A DNA stretch of 64,000 nt from Mytilus galloprovincialis. Taxonomy: Eukaryota > Mollusca > Bivalvia > Mytilida > Mytilidae. Where the stretch lies: positions 41,660,602-41,724,601 of the forward strand of contig NC_134850.1 in NCBI RefSeq assembly GCF_965363235.1, in the 5' to 3' direction. The position numbers and the translations under genes were made by a program. Numbering within the stretch: the first letter of the stretch is position 1; each line of letters starts with the position of its first letter. Shown one piece after another: positions 29,601-44,600 of the stretch. A model generated the notes under the pieces. That model had not been told where the DNA came from. It searched no databases and saw only the letters and a program-made list of their open reading frames with translations.

Positions 29601-32600
29601 AACTCTCCATACAAATAACAATTTAAAAAGTAAACCATTATAGGTTAAAGTACGGCCTTCAACACGGAGCCTTGGCTCACACCGAACAACAAGCTATAAA
29701 GGGCCCCAAAATTACTAGTGTAAAACCATTCAAACGGGAAAACCAACGGTCTAATCTATATAAACAAAACGAGAAACGAGAAACACGTATATATTACATA
29801 AACAAACGACAACTACTGTACATCAGATTCCTGACTTAGGACAGGTGCAAACATTTGCAGCGGGATTAAACGTTTTACTTCTCCCTTTTTCTGAAACAAT
29901 AGCATAACATCACAACAAAGAAAAACATACGATAAAATATCAATTGGCAGACTTAACTCAATCAAAAAACATACCAGTTATTATTACTGAAATAAGATGT
30001 AAATAAACCTACCAACTTCAGCATATCCATAACCCCATTGTGGAAGACATGAAGATCTTGGTAGTTCAACACTGTCCATTACTGTGAGGCTGTACTCACA
30101 TGGTGCACCATTGGTAGTACACACCTCAAACATAACAGAAACTCTGTAGAGATTCTGGTCTGCCAAATCATCTATTGTGTACCTGGACAGAAAAAAAAAT
30201 AAAAACAGCTAATCATGGGTGACATCGTCATACAGTTCTCCTTTATAAATTGATGCTCTGAACTAAATTTGTAGCACTCCATAATTTATTTCATTTAAAT
30301 GATTGATTGTTGCTTTCTTAACGTCCAGTGGCAATTATTTCATGCATATTCAAGACGAGAAAATATGAACTATGCATTTAATAAGTATGTTCTACAAGTC
30401 GGGACAACAGGACTGAAGGGCAGGAAATCTGGACCACCATAGGAAAACTATGGTATGTTGGATAGGGCAGGAAACCTGGACCACCATAGGAAAACTATGG
30501 TATGTTGGATAGGGCAGAAATTGAAACTGGCAACCTAAAGACCCTTAACAGAGTTGTTGCAAGATTTCCTAAATGTGCAGAGCATGACACTCTCTGTACA
30601 CTAGAAATCAGATTAAAAGTCCCCATTCTGACCAGATACTTATACAGAAATTTATACATCTCGCAAAGCCAAAAGGACAGTTTCAAGCAAAATGAATATA
30701 AGAAAGGTTTGCAAACCAAAACAAAAACTCAATCAAATAAAAACAAAATTAAGAGACTAATTAAGTCAAGATTTGACTCAAAGGTTTTAAGCTTGGTTTA
30801 ACTTATACTTTTGAGATAAGTAAAATTGACCTAAAAAAACACCTACTTGAGTCTGAATACTCCTTTAATCCACAAATAATCTTCCTGTCCAAAGGTGTAG
30901 TCTCTCAACATGAATTGTTCCTTGTAATTCTCCAAACTAATCTCCATATACTGGTTACATCCATACAAATTAAGTGAGAAATCAAATGTATGGTTACCCA
31001 AAAATGGTACAAAGACACAGCATCTTACATCTGTACATACATCAGATATATAACAGGAAGTTCCACTGGATAACACGGGCAAGTTGTTAATGGTTGAACC
31101 ACAAGCTGAAACAATTAAACATCAGATATATAACAGGACATAACACTGGATAACATGGGCAAATTGTTAATGGTTGAACCACAAGCTGAAACAATTAAAC
31201 ATCAGATATATAACAGGACGTACCACTGGATAACACGGGCAAATTGTTAATGGTTGAACCACAAGCTGAAACAATAAAACATTAGATATATAACATGAAG
31301 TACCACTGGATAACATGGGGAAGTTGTTAATGGTTGAACCACAAGCTGAAACAATAAAACATTAGATATATAACATGAAGTACCACTGGATAACATGGGG
31401 AAGTTGTTTATGGTTGAACCACAAGCTGAAACAATTAAACATCAGATATATAACAGGACGTACCACTGGATAACATGGGGAAATTGTTAATGGTTGAACC
31501 ACAAGCTGAAACGATTACCACATAATTAATATTTGACTGCTTTTTTTTTAATTCAAATTTTTCTAATAAATTGACATCTGAAATGAAGTAGATGGACCAA
31601 AAAAAAGTTTCCATGAAAAATTTCTAAACAGTTCTTTCATGTGCATCTTCCACCTTGCTGTTAAAAATATTTTGGTCTCCACCTCTAGTAAAAAATGCCA
31701 AGTCTACTTTATACTTTAACTTACTATTATTCCATCCATTAGCTATAAACGGTGACATTTCATAGTCACATGTATTCTTCAGATACCAAGCAACATCCAG
31801 TTCATCAAAGAGTCTTGTGAGGTCGGTTTCATTCATAGCATCTTTGTCAATACTGTTACTAGTAGCCCAAGTTGTCAGAGAGAAGCCTGAAATTAAATGG
31901 TGTTTATATATATATGTATCTTGTCCTACTTTGTATGTTCTGTAATGCCTATAAAAAGACTAGCAAAAGGGTTGGATCCTATAAGAAACTTTTGTTGTTT
32001 TGAAGTGATCATAGTATGAAAGTGGGTAATAGTAATACATTCAGCATGTGGCAAAGAAATCTAACCAATAACCTGAAATTATCTACAAACAAAAGACATT
32101 ATGAAGGACAGGTATAATATTCATTGATGCACATCCTCGGGTAGTGTTTATAAAGTTTCATCGATACCTGTCTTGCTGTTGGGGAGGGAGAATGGGGCTT
32201 ACAAGAGACTATAACCACTATTGCAATAATGAAGTAAGTAAACTTGATTATCTCCCCTTTAACATGTACATTCAGAAGCAGCGTTCTACAACTGTGTAAA
32301 ATTTCATTAATATTTGTCTACCCGTTAAAGAGGAGATGCTTTTACACGTCACATGGACAGTTGGATTGACACAGATTGACAGATGCATAGAGATAAACAG
32401 ACAGGGTGATTCCTATATACTTCCAAAATAAATTTGTTTCTGGCAGTAATAAAAAACCAAAGTCTTGTACAATGTTTTTTTTTCTTCAAAATACTGAAAC
32501 AATTTTCACTGCATTAAAATTTTGATGAATCAATTTTAAGACATAAGTACCTGTACTCTGGTATGCCATCTGTGAGGCACAAGTCTGCTTTTTAAATCTG

Positions 32601-35600
32601 GCATAGTCCAGTACAGACTGGGTCCAGGCACAACTACTATACATTTCCCAGCAGGATGATATCTCCAAGGATACCATATATACTCCTTCACTCCATAGGT
32701 CATATATATTGTACCTGAAAGAATAATTATAGATTAGACCATTGGTTTTCCTGTTTGAATGGTTTTACACCAGTCATGTTTGGGGCCCTCAATAGCTTGC
32801 AGTTCGGTGTTGAAGGCCGTACTTTGACCTATAATGGTTTACTTTTTATACATTGTGACTTGGATGGAGAGTTGTCTCATTGACACTCATACCACATCTT
32901 CTTATTTCTATATACAATGTTATAGTTCAAGTTCTGTATTTACATTTTTTTTGTCTTACATATTAAAATAACTGTTCGGATTCTTAAACGAAAAAGGTCA
33001 ATTTATTATTTTCAATTCCTGAAAGTCATTTGATAAGTGTTTATTGAAGAATAAAAATTAAACAAATCCTTTCTTAAACAATTTATTCATTTCTGCCATA
33101 TTTTTATTGGTCTTTTTCATATTCATCAATGACAAAATATCCATAAAAGATTTGCTGATAATATCAATGAGATAGCAACCTAACAATATTTAATAGAAAG
33201 CCTTCTTTATCTCACCTTATGCGGATTGTCTTTACTAAACTGAATTCATGCCATTTATCTGAAAGAAAATTAACATGAATGAATTAAAATCTTAATACAT
33301 GGGAGATTATAGACTTTAATGCTTGGATGTTAATATATCTGAAAGCTTGATAATAATCCATCACAATCTAAAAGTAGAAAGGTATTTTCCAAATTAATTC
33401 ATTAAACATCTTAAAAAAGTGAATCATATAAAATTGGAAGAAAAATCATAAAGAACAAAGCAAAAAATTCTCATGAATCTTACCAAATTCAAAGTCATGT
33501 AGAGGAATATAGAATTTCAGTTTTTCTATTCCAATGTATATCTTTCTCTCACAGTCATCTATCTCAAAGAAAACTTCAAAAGTCTCGCTTATAAAATTCT
33601 TACCAAATTCAAAGTCATGTAAAGGAATATAGAACTTAAGTTTTTCTATTCCAATGTATATCTTTCTCTCACAGTCGTCTATCTCAAAGAAAACTTCAAA
33701 GGTCTTGCTGATAAAATCCTCATCTAAACAACAACTGACAGCAGCACAGTCTGACTTCAGTCGACATGTCATTGGATTGGTAGAAATAGCTACCACATCT
33801 GTGTCAGAGCATTCTGAAACAAGTGAAACTGCGAGCTACTGCTCACTGATGATACCCCCGCCGCAAGTGGATAATATTAATAGTGTAAAAATATGCAAGT
33901 GTTCGGTAAACAGGAAGTTGTCGAGTGATGAATCTGAAAACGCATCACACGGTATAGCTGACTTATAAAAATCCTGAAACCAAATTTCAGAAATCCTTGT
34001 ATTGTAGTTCCTGAGAAAAATGTGACGAAAATTTTTAACTTGGTTATCATGTGTAAAATCATACAAGTGTTCGGTAAACAGGAAGTAGTCGAGTGATGAA
34101 TCTGAAAACGCATCACACGGTATAGCTGACTTATATAAATCCTGAAACCAAATTTCAGAAATCCTTGTATTGTAGTTCCTGAGAAAAATGTGACGAAAAT
34201 TTTCAACTTGGCTATCATGTATAAAATCATACAAGTGTTTGGTAAACAGGAAGTTGTCGAGTGATGAATCTGAAAACGCATCACACGGTGTAGCTGACTT
34301 ATATAAATCCTGAAACCAAATTTCAGAAATCCTTGTATTGTAGTTCCTGAGAAAAATGTGACGAAAATTTTCAACTTGGCTATCATGTGTAAAATCAGAC
34401 AAGTGTTCGGTAAACAGGAAGTTGTCAAGTGATGAATCTGAAAACGCATCACACGGTGTGGCTGACATATATAAATGTTGATACCAAATTACAGAAAGGG
34501 TGGATGTGTAGTTCCTGAGAAAAATGTGACGAAAGTTTCATGGGACGGACTGACTGACTGACGGACGGACTGACGGACTGACGGACGGACGGACGGACTG
34601 ACAGACAGAGGTAAAACAGTATACCCCCCCTTTTTTAAAGCGGGGGTATAATTAGATAGTGAATTTTACATTCATGTGAACCACCAGTCTTGATATCTCT
34701 TAAGTTTAAGAGAATTTTCCATCTGAATTGACTTTCTGGAAAGTTATACTATATTTTCATTTACAAGTATTTCAGACATATTCAGGCCATTTTTTTACCT
34801 TTTAAAAAATTAACTTTTTCTTAATTTAACATTATTACAAATCTCTATTTAAAAAAAACAAGAATGTGTCCAAAGTACATGGATGCCCCACTCGCACTAT
34901 CATTTTCCATGTTCAATGGACCGTGAAATTGGATAAAAAATATAATTAGGCATTAAAATTAGAAAGATAATATCATAGGGAACATGTTTACTAAGTTTTA
35001 AGTTGATTGGACTTCAACTTCATCAAAAACTACCTTGACCAAAAACTTTAACCTGAAACATGCACTTTCATTTTCTATGTTCAGTGGACCGTGAAATTGG
35101 GGTCAAAAGTTTAATTTGGCTTTAAAATTAGAAAGATCATATCATAAGGAACATGTGTACTAAGTTTCAAGTTGATTGGACTTCAACTTCATCAAAAACT
35201 ACCTTGACCAAAAATTTAACCTGAAGCGGGACAGACGGACAAACGAACAGACGGACGGACGGACGAAAAAACGAACGGACAGACGGACAGACGAACGGAC
35301 GCACAGACCAGAAAACATAATGCCCCTCTACTATTGTAGGTGGGGCATAAAAAATGATAATTTGGTAAACCCCTAAGAATAAGGTTCTGTAGTTTTTGAC
35401 TGATCTTGTGAAATCAACTTACCTTTTTTCCAGCCATTGGTTGGGGAATCATACGGTGACGCGGATCGGCTACACTGTGATGATTGGAAGTATCTGGTTA
35501 GGTCCAAGTTCTGTAGAAGTTCTGATATGTAATAAGCTGGGTAAACTTGTGTTGTGTCAATAGATCTCTCCCTACTCCACTGATCCAGTGAAAAGTCTGA

Positions 35601-38600
35601 AATCAAATATCAGATTTACACAATAAATAAATGGCTTGCTTGATTAATTGTTGGTTGCTTAATAACAAATAAAAGCAAATATTTCATGCACACTGAAGAG
35701 GATTAAAAAATAGACCAAATTAAACAAAATAATTGGTTGAATTTAGAATCAACTTATCTATAATTCTGTTACAAGAAAATAGAGACATAATTTTCTTACA
35801 CTTCAAATATTTAAGTAAAAAACAAATTTGATGTTTTTTATATTTTCAAAGGACACATAAGAACTTGAAAGTCATATCATTAATTCTTTTCTACAGTAAA
35901 CATTTTTTAAATTGAAAAATATGGTGATTAACAAGATTTTTAGGAATTTTAAAGCATTTATTTTTTTTTCTATTTCAAAAAATTGTTGACAGGCTTATGA
36001 AACAGTTTATAAATTTCTTAGACCACTTAGCTATTGTCATGCTCCTACAGAAAGACAGTCTGATATTTCACACACTACTTTAATTAATTTTTACCTTTCA
36101 CTCTATATGTATCATCCCATGTACATTTCTTTTTAGGGAACTTGACCCCCTGGATGATAGTTTCTGTAAATTCACAACTTCCTGTCTCTAAACAGAAGGA
36201 AAAGCTTATATCCATCAAGTAAGCTCCCTCTCCAATGAAGTCCTCTATTTTGTATCTAAAAATTAATTACAAAATCAGTTGCACTATCCTACAGATCTTT
36301 TTCTTAACTAAAACTTAGTTAAGAAAATAACGTTTAGTTAAGAAAATGTCAGGTTTACACAATTTTAAGATTGCCCTAACATTTGTAACTTTTCTGGATT
36401 TTCCTTTTTCAATACATTAACAAAATTACCAATTAACCCTTCTGCTTCTTTTTTTTAAAACAAACATTCAAAATACACTTCTGAAATGATAGTTTTAAAT
36501 TCTGGTTATTTCTTTTACATTTTCCATACAGTATTATATTTACTTCTCTCTATATATTTTAAATGAAAATGCCAAAAAGACTCTTTAATGCCAAAGGAAA
36601 CTTATCGTTCAATTGCATTTAAAATGCTTAAAAGCAAGATCAAGAATCTGTCTTTATTTTTTCCATAATTTAAATGTATAACAGATTTTCTATTAATGTT
36701 GTTATTTTTAACTTTAGAAAATACATTCTGGTAACAAAATAATTAACAAAATTTCCCATCAAATCACTACATCTATAGAAATATTGTTAACAGTAAGTTT
36801 TTAGATAGCAATGTATTAAAAATATTTCAGCTGTTGTTTCTCTAAACCTCAGCAAACTTAAGGTTAAGTATATAATACATAGCTTCAATAAAATATCGAA
36901 TAAGAAACTGAAGAAGCACTGTAAGTTAAATTTTCAGTTAGAATCAGTCCCTATTAGACATTTGTATTATGCATCAGGGTTTGTGGAAAAAAAATATGTT
37001 ATATTTGATTTAATTTCAATTGTTTTATACTTTCTTGTAAAAAGGGAGATAATTCAAATGAAAAATCCTGTTCCATTTTCAAGTCCAATATTTAAATTGC
37101 AACTTAGCAAGATTTCTCTATTGGTCATCTGATTAGTCATATCATGTTGGTATTCTAGATAATTTGTTTTATTATCAAAATTTGAATATGGAAGGGATAT
37201 CCAACTTCAGGACTACAAAAATCCTAGCATTCATAAGTAAAACTTACTCCATTTTTCCAACTCCTACGAGGTTGAAACTTTCAATAGTTCCAAAAGCGAA
37301 ATCCAGTAATTTGTATTCTCTGTACATTGATTCTAATCCAACAGTTATGTCCTGGTAGCAATGGTTTATGTTAATACGGAAGTTCATTGTTTTGTTTGTT
37401 AGTGGAATGGTGATACAGCAGTCCAAACCAGTACAAGTGTCAGTGGAAACAGTACAAACAACTCCTGATGGTAGCACAGGGACAGAAACAGGCATTCCAC
37501 AATCTGCAGATAGGTAATATTTTTTTTAAATGCAAAAAGAAATCCAAAATATCATATTCACAAATAAAGACTTTTTCAATAAGTAATGTATAATACACAA
37601 CAACAATGGAGAGAAAAAAAGATAAGTATGTATTCCTTTCCTTAAGAAAATTTTAATTTTCTAGGGGGGGGGGGGAGAGATTTTCTAGGGGGGGAGATAC
37701 AAATTGATTTTTTTCTATGAAATGTGGGGAAAAAATCAATATGAAACTGTGAAGATATATTAAAATTAACAAGAATTTCAAATATTTTACATAGAAGTGT
37801 GAAATGTAATTTTTTACTGAATTGCCAAGACCCAAAGGCTTGTTTATATAATAAAAAGGATATAAAAACAGTATATAAAACTATCACAAAGGGATGCATT
37901 TCACAGTCCAAAATATACAACAGACATCAAATACAAAGAACTTACCATTCTTAACGCCTCCCACATTTCCAGAGTACATACTACCCTGTTGATCACATGG
38001 AGGCTCATACAGATAAGCTGCTATGCCAGCGTCAGACATTAACTTGGATGTTTCTGGTCCCCTCAGAGGTTCGGCTTTAGTTACACTGTTGTCTGTCAGC
38101 CATGTTGTCAATCCTTGGAATCCTACAAAACAAAATGGAAATGATATATTTGGTCTTATCAGGGTTTTTTACTGTTTTCTTCCCTGGTTTTCAATTCTTT
38201 TCAATCATTTTGTTTTTTTCTGACAATTATCTGCTCATTTCCCATTTCATACATAACTTTGTAGTATAATATGATGCATTCCTAGACATAATTTGACAGG
38301 ATTAAATTTTCAAATCACAAATCACCACAGGCCCTTATCTCTCTTTAATAAATTGTCACAAAAGGGCAGTTTCATGATATATCAAAAATATTACACATAG
38401 AACTTTACTCAAACTTACAAATAATTTTTAATTTAAAATCACTTAGTTTTGAAATACTTTGTAATTTTTGTAAGCTGAAAAGGGTCTTTACCACAGGTTC
38501 GTCCCCTCTATATAAAAGATTTTGTGAAGATACTCTTGTTTACCTGAATCTAGTCCTGAATTCCAGTCACATGACAATTTAGGAAGTCTGTATTTGTCAA

Positions 38601-41600
38601 AGATAACGATATCAACTCCACATGGTGTTGTGTCTGTATCTGACTCACGACAAATCTGAAGTTTCATGTCAATCAAATAATCACCCTCTATCTCCAAGTC
38701 CCTCACGGTAAACCTGTTTAAAAATAATAAGTTTTAATTAAATCATGTGTGTTTGATCTTTTTTTAGTATTTACATTTTTCAAAATTCGTATATATTTAG
38801 AAAAAATAATTACAAAATACATATCCTGTGTAATTATCTTTCAGGCATAGGGTTTTGCTCTATATTAATTACCAACATGAAGAATTATTTCTCCATTTTA
38901 TTGATTATATAACCAATTAAAAAAAAACATTAAACAAAATAAGAGTAATGTTTTTATTGAAGTCCTAAGATTCAACATATATTCTATAAATTTAAAATCT
39001 ATAAATACATTTCACTTTAAACAGGTTCTACTCCAAATGTACTTTCTCTTTTATCTTAAACATCCTTTATATACAAATCTTTTTTAACTGAATAGGACAG
39101 GTGTCAAATGTTTAATTATTGAATGATATACAACAGTTTAATTTTATGGTTTAAAAACATGTCATTGCGAAAACATGAAACCTTTCCACAAAATCAGTTC
39201 CTCTTTTTCAAGGTATTTAAATTTTTGCAAGTTCACCTGTCCCATTGTATAAATACAATAGCTACTGTTCTCTATGGAGTTTATTCAATTGGACCTTTAA
39301 ATTTCTTCTTGAAAAACCAATATTTCATTGATTAATTTAGCTTGATAAAAAATTCAACTCTTAGGGATGAAAATACATTTACCAATAACAGTTTAACTGT
39401 ACAAGGTTTTCTTAAGTGAAGACAATACTTACTCCATTCTGACATATCCAAACAACCAAACTTCAGTCAGCTGACCCCATTCATAATCAAATAAGAGTGT
39501 ACTGAATGTTAGTTTGTCTATTCCAACACTTAGTTTGAAAAGACATGGGTCAAACTTCACAAATGTCTCAAAACTTTTGCTGATTCTGGTGTCCGACAAA
39601 CAACAGTAGACAGTTGTACAATCACTGCCAACATTGCATACAACACCAGATATAGTGGGAAGAGTTGCCATAGACTGTCCACATGCTGTGGATATAAAAA
39701 GACAAAATTAGCCTCTGAAATGTATATGATTATGAATATATGATTATCTAATTAATCGAACTGATTCTCCTTGATTTTCTTATTATGAACAAAAAAGTTG
39801 TTAATAGATCAAAATGAGGAGTTATAATTACTGATTACAGCTCATGGGAGATTTATAGGTTTTCTTAACATCCGAATTTCATTTATTGCCTTTAACCATC
39901 TTTGTATGTCATGATTTAAGGCAATAAAAAAATAAAATAGGTATGCCTTGTATTCAATTTTTCTTACAGAATTTCATTATGAACAACCAATACATAAATT
40001 CAGTGGAGATAGTACTGTCAAACATACTAACACAAAGTTATCAATTACTATCCACACTAATCTGTGTCCACACTTGTTCAATTATGAAAAATCAAAGTGC
40101 TTGTGAGCACTAACTGTAAAGTTTGCATTCAATTTGTATTCCGAACTAAAAATTAAACATTGCTCTGTATTAAGCATTGGAAGAAAATACCATGAGTTGA
40201 AGAATCTTCCTTTGACCATAATTGTTATTGGTTTAACTACAATAATAAACAAATTAAAGGAAGATTACTCCCAATTATTACTTTAAAAGTGACAGTATTG
40301 ACATTTTTGGAACAAGAAAGATTCACACACCATGCGCAAATTATGTAATTTTCTTGATAAGATTGGTTATACATAAACAAATCATTTTGTAACTTTATTA
40401 TCTAAGTACTCTATATATATTTCATTGATAAATTTCTTGAAATATACATGGATAGGATGTAAAGAATGTCCTGAATATTGCACTATGCATTTTTGCTCTC
40501 AAAAATAGTGATAAGATCTAGAAACTATCAAACAAGTCTCAAAAGGGGTTTGTTTGCATGAATGCAAACTTTACCTCAATACAAAACATATACAGGTCTC
40601 TGATTCCATCTGTCTTGTCAAAAATTAAAGATTATCAGTTGAGCAAAGTAATCCAAACCTTTTCTTAATCTGCTAAATTGAAATGCACATTGATTTCAGT
40701 ATCAATAAAACATTTAAACTTTTTTATTTGATGTACCCAATATGTACTTAATATGGGTCAGGTTAAGTTTATTATCAATTGCAAAAATATTAACAAAATA
40801 ACTTACAATTAGTCCATCCATTTGAATGTCCACTGTAAGGAGACGCAGAACTACTACATTGTGTGTCCATCAAAAAATCTCCAATAACTAACCTCTCTAT
40901 CAAGGCAGACAGTTGATTGGTATCCAGATTATCATTCACACCTATACCTTTCTCATTTAGGAATCCAAGAAATGAAAAATCTAAAACAAAAAAAGGCTTT
41001 ATTTGAAAATTCAGTTACAAGAAATTTCCACCACCAAACACCAATTAAAGAATTAAATTTGCTATTTAATTGTTCTGTTTTGTCAATCTTTGTATTATTT
41101 TTCTGTTGACTGTAACACTAAGAATTATAAATATTACAAGTCACTTAAAAATATTATAACTCCCTTGGTAGGCTTATTGCACATAAAGACTTCAAAACAT
41201 TTGGATCCCTAAAACATTTCATTGGGTTGAGTAGTTAATTAACTAGCTATCATATTCGGCTGTGAATAGCATGCATTAGTGTAATTCTTCCATTCACATC
41301 CCTGTTTTAGGGATCCCCCTCCCCCCACAAAAAAAAAGGCATCGATAGGGAACTTATAAACCATGTATTTAATCATCATTAAAGTTTATTAAAGATAAAA
41401 AGATGAAAATAATATAAAAGTTTGTTTATTCAATAAAATCTCTTTTGTAATATTTTTGAATTAAGAAATAATTGATGCCAGCTATACTTTATTGTAGTTT
41501 TAACATGGGTAGGCATTATATTCGTGATTATTTTTGCCAGAGCGATAGCGAGGGCTAAAATAACACGAATATAATGCCTACCCATGTTAAAACTAAAATA

Positions 41601-44600
41601 AAGTATAGCTGGCATCAATTATTTCGATTCTGATTAGGACAATTACGGTAATTTCTATGTTCGCTGTGTATAAGTGTACGATCTTCGTGTAGGCTCTTCC
41701 ATCAACCTCGCTGTCGATTTTTATCCAACTAGTTCAAACCAGTTTAATTTCGCAAAGTTGTAGGTTTCTAAAATTCAAAATTGAAACAGAAATTAACAAA
41801 TTAATTTATCAGCCTAACTAAAACAATATTTGAGTCACAATATAACAGAAAATTTATATTACAACAGTCTTTTCCTTTGAGGTCAATTTCTGACACGCAC
41901 ATTTTCAAGCCAGTTGTCAATGGCGGTGGACGCACAAGGAGAATCGGGTAGGTCTTTATTTTACTAAATTAATCGTAAATATTTCGCCGGTTAATAGTGT
42001 AGCATTGGTAAATATATTTATATTTGATAGAGGATTCCTTGATAAAGTTGTGCTGACATTTGAGACTTGGAAGGAGGGGCCCTTTGACAGAGATCCATTT
42101 ATACTTGCGGTGGCTACACCTTGTAAAGTAGCTGCGGAACCGTAGCTCTTAGGTCCTTATGTTATTTTTTGACTATTTGCGGACCATCCGCAAATAGTCA
42201 AAAAATAACATAAGGACCTAAGAGCTACGGTTCCGCAGCTACTTGTAAAGTTGATCAAAGGGCACGCCTTTGTGCATCTGACGATTTCAAATGCTGTATT
42301 ACATGATGATTAAAATTAATACTGGGTGACAATCTTGTTGCATTTGTAAAATGGATTGGAAACCTTGGTGGTATATTGGTAATTACGCCTATTTTTTTTT
42401 TATAGGAGAATGGGGTTCGATTCCCTGCTAGGGTCAATCCATTTTATCAGAAATATATGAAACAATTTTGTCATTTCAGTACAACAGTAATAATAACCTA
42501 TACTTGATTTTATATTTTATCATCGGAACATATGTTTCAATGAAATTATTCTATACAATGACATGCATTTTTAAAAGGAGAGATGAAACATGTTTTTCAG
42601 AGGGAGGGGTTTTGAAGTTAGAACAGCCAACATGAACGATGCGGTATCTAGGTCAAATATGTCAATTACGAATTGTAACACATTGTTGTCATTGTAAAAG
42701 TATAAGGAACAAAATGTGTATCATTTTAGTGTTTGAAAGTGGTTTAATTTAAGGAAATACATTAAATGCATATCAATTTGACAAAATTCATTTTTCTGCC
42801 GTAGTCAATATACGCATGTGCAAACTAATTTTATTGGATAATAAAGTATGGTTTCTTTACAAAGCTTAAGAAGCACGTCATATTAGAATTGGTTATTGTG
42901 CTTAAGACCTTTCGGTTTTCATGCACTAAAACATTTGACATTGTTTGCTTTCAAAATCTTTGACATTTAGCTGAAATTGTTATCATTTGCGTTTTTACAT
43001 TCTAAGTTAAATCATCCTGATGTCTAAATACCTGCTTGAACATAATCATTCTTCCATTCACATGGTGCTTTTGGTAGGGCTGTACTTATCAGGACAGGGA
43101 CAGTTATTTACCTGCTTGAACGTAATCATTCTTCCATTCACATGGTGCCTTTGGTAGGGCTGTACTTATCAAGACAGGGATAGTTATTTACCTGCTTGAA
43201 CGTAATCATTCTTCCATTCACATGGTGCCTTTGGAAGGGCTGTACTTATCAAGACAAGGACAGTTATTTACCTGCTTGAACGTAATCATTCTTCCATTCA
43301 CATGGTGCCTTTGGTAGGGCTGTACTTATCAGGACAGGAACAGTTATTTACCTGCTTGAACATAATCATTCTTCCATTCACATGGTGCCTTTGGTAGGGC
43401 TGTACTTATCAGGACAGGGACAGTTATTTACCTGCTTGGACATAATCATTCTTCCATTCACATGGTGCCTTTGGTAGAGCTGTACTTATCAGGACAAGGA
43501 CAGTTATTTACCTGCTTGAACATAATCATTCTTCCATTCACATGGTGCCTTTGGTAGGGCTGTACTTATCAGGACAAGGACAATTATTTACCTGCTTGAA
43601 CATAATCATTCTTCCATTCACATGGTGCCTTTGGTAGGGCTGTACTTATCAGGACAAGGACAGTTATTTACCTGCTTGGACATAATCATTCTTCCATTCA
43701 CATGGTGCCTTTGGTAGGGCTGTACTTATCAGGACAAGGACAGTTATTTACCTGCTTGAACATAATCATTCTTCCATTCACATGGTGCCTTTCGTAGGGC
43801 TGTACTTATCAGGACAAGGACAGTTATTTACCTGCTTGGACATAATCATTCTTCCATTCACATGGTGCCTTTGGTAGGGCTGTACTTATCAGGACAGGGA
43901 CAGTTATTTACCTGCTTGGACATAATCATTCTTCCATTCACATGGTGCCTTTGGTAGGGCTGTACTTATCAGGACAAGGACAGTTATTTACCTGCTTGAA
44001 CGTAATCATTCTTCCATTCACATGGTGCCTTTGGTAGGGCTGTACTTATCAGGACAAGGACAATTATTTACCTGCTTGAACATAATCATTCTTCCATTCA
44101 CATGGTGCCTTTGGTAGGGCTGTACTTATCAGGACAAGGACAGTTATTTACCTGCTTGGACATAATCATTCTTCCATTCACATGGTGCCTTTGGTAGGGC
44201 TGTACTTATCAGGACAAGGACAGTTATTTACCTGCTTGAACATAATCATTCTTCCATTCACATGGTGCCTTTGGTAGGGCTGTACTTATCAGGACAAGGA
44301 CAGTTATTTACCTGCTTGGACATAATCATTCTTCCATTCACATGGTGCCTTTGGTAGGGCTGTACTTATCAGGACAGGGACAGTTATTTACCTGCTTGGA
44401 CATAATCATTCTTCCATTCACATGGTGCCTTTGGTAGGGCTGTACTTATCAGGACAAGGACAGTTATTTACCTGCTTGAACGTAATCATTCTTCCATTCA
44501 CATGGTGCCTTTGGTAGGGCTGTACTTATCAGGACAGGGATAGTTATTTACCTGCTTGGACATAATCATTCTTCCATTCACATGGTGCCTTTGGTAGGGC

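Larger units (their letters stand above)
41628..42888. mobile_element. Composite DNA element next to palindrome P
   Basis: Left end ATTCTGATTAGGAC, right end GACGT/CACGTCATATTAGAAT, like the sister copy at 57094-57432. Contains a nested palindromic MITE (42129-42241) and a tRNA-like stretch (42361-42435). No transposase seen. A short CpG-richer stretch near 41920 (ATGGCGGTGGACGCACAAGG, then a GTAGGT) could mimic a first exon. Confidence 0.5.

Noticed and set aside
33836-34468. Long minus-strand open frame (210 codons) with four similar protein repeats
   Set aside because: It lies in the tandem core of a pearl-type element. The repeat period of 168 bp is divisible by three, which keeps two frames open at once; no sign of coding use.
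41920-41975. Possible first exon starting ATGGCGGTGGACGC with a GTAGGT donor
   Set aside because: Lies inside a repeat element, encodes only about ten residues, and no following exon was found.
42361-42435. Functional tRNA-Glu gene
   Set aside because: A and B boxes are present, but the anticodon arm is replaced by a T-run and the acceptor stem does not pair well.
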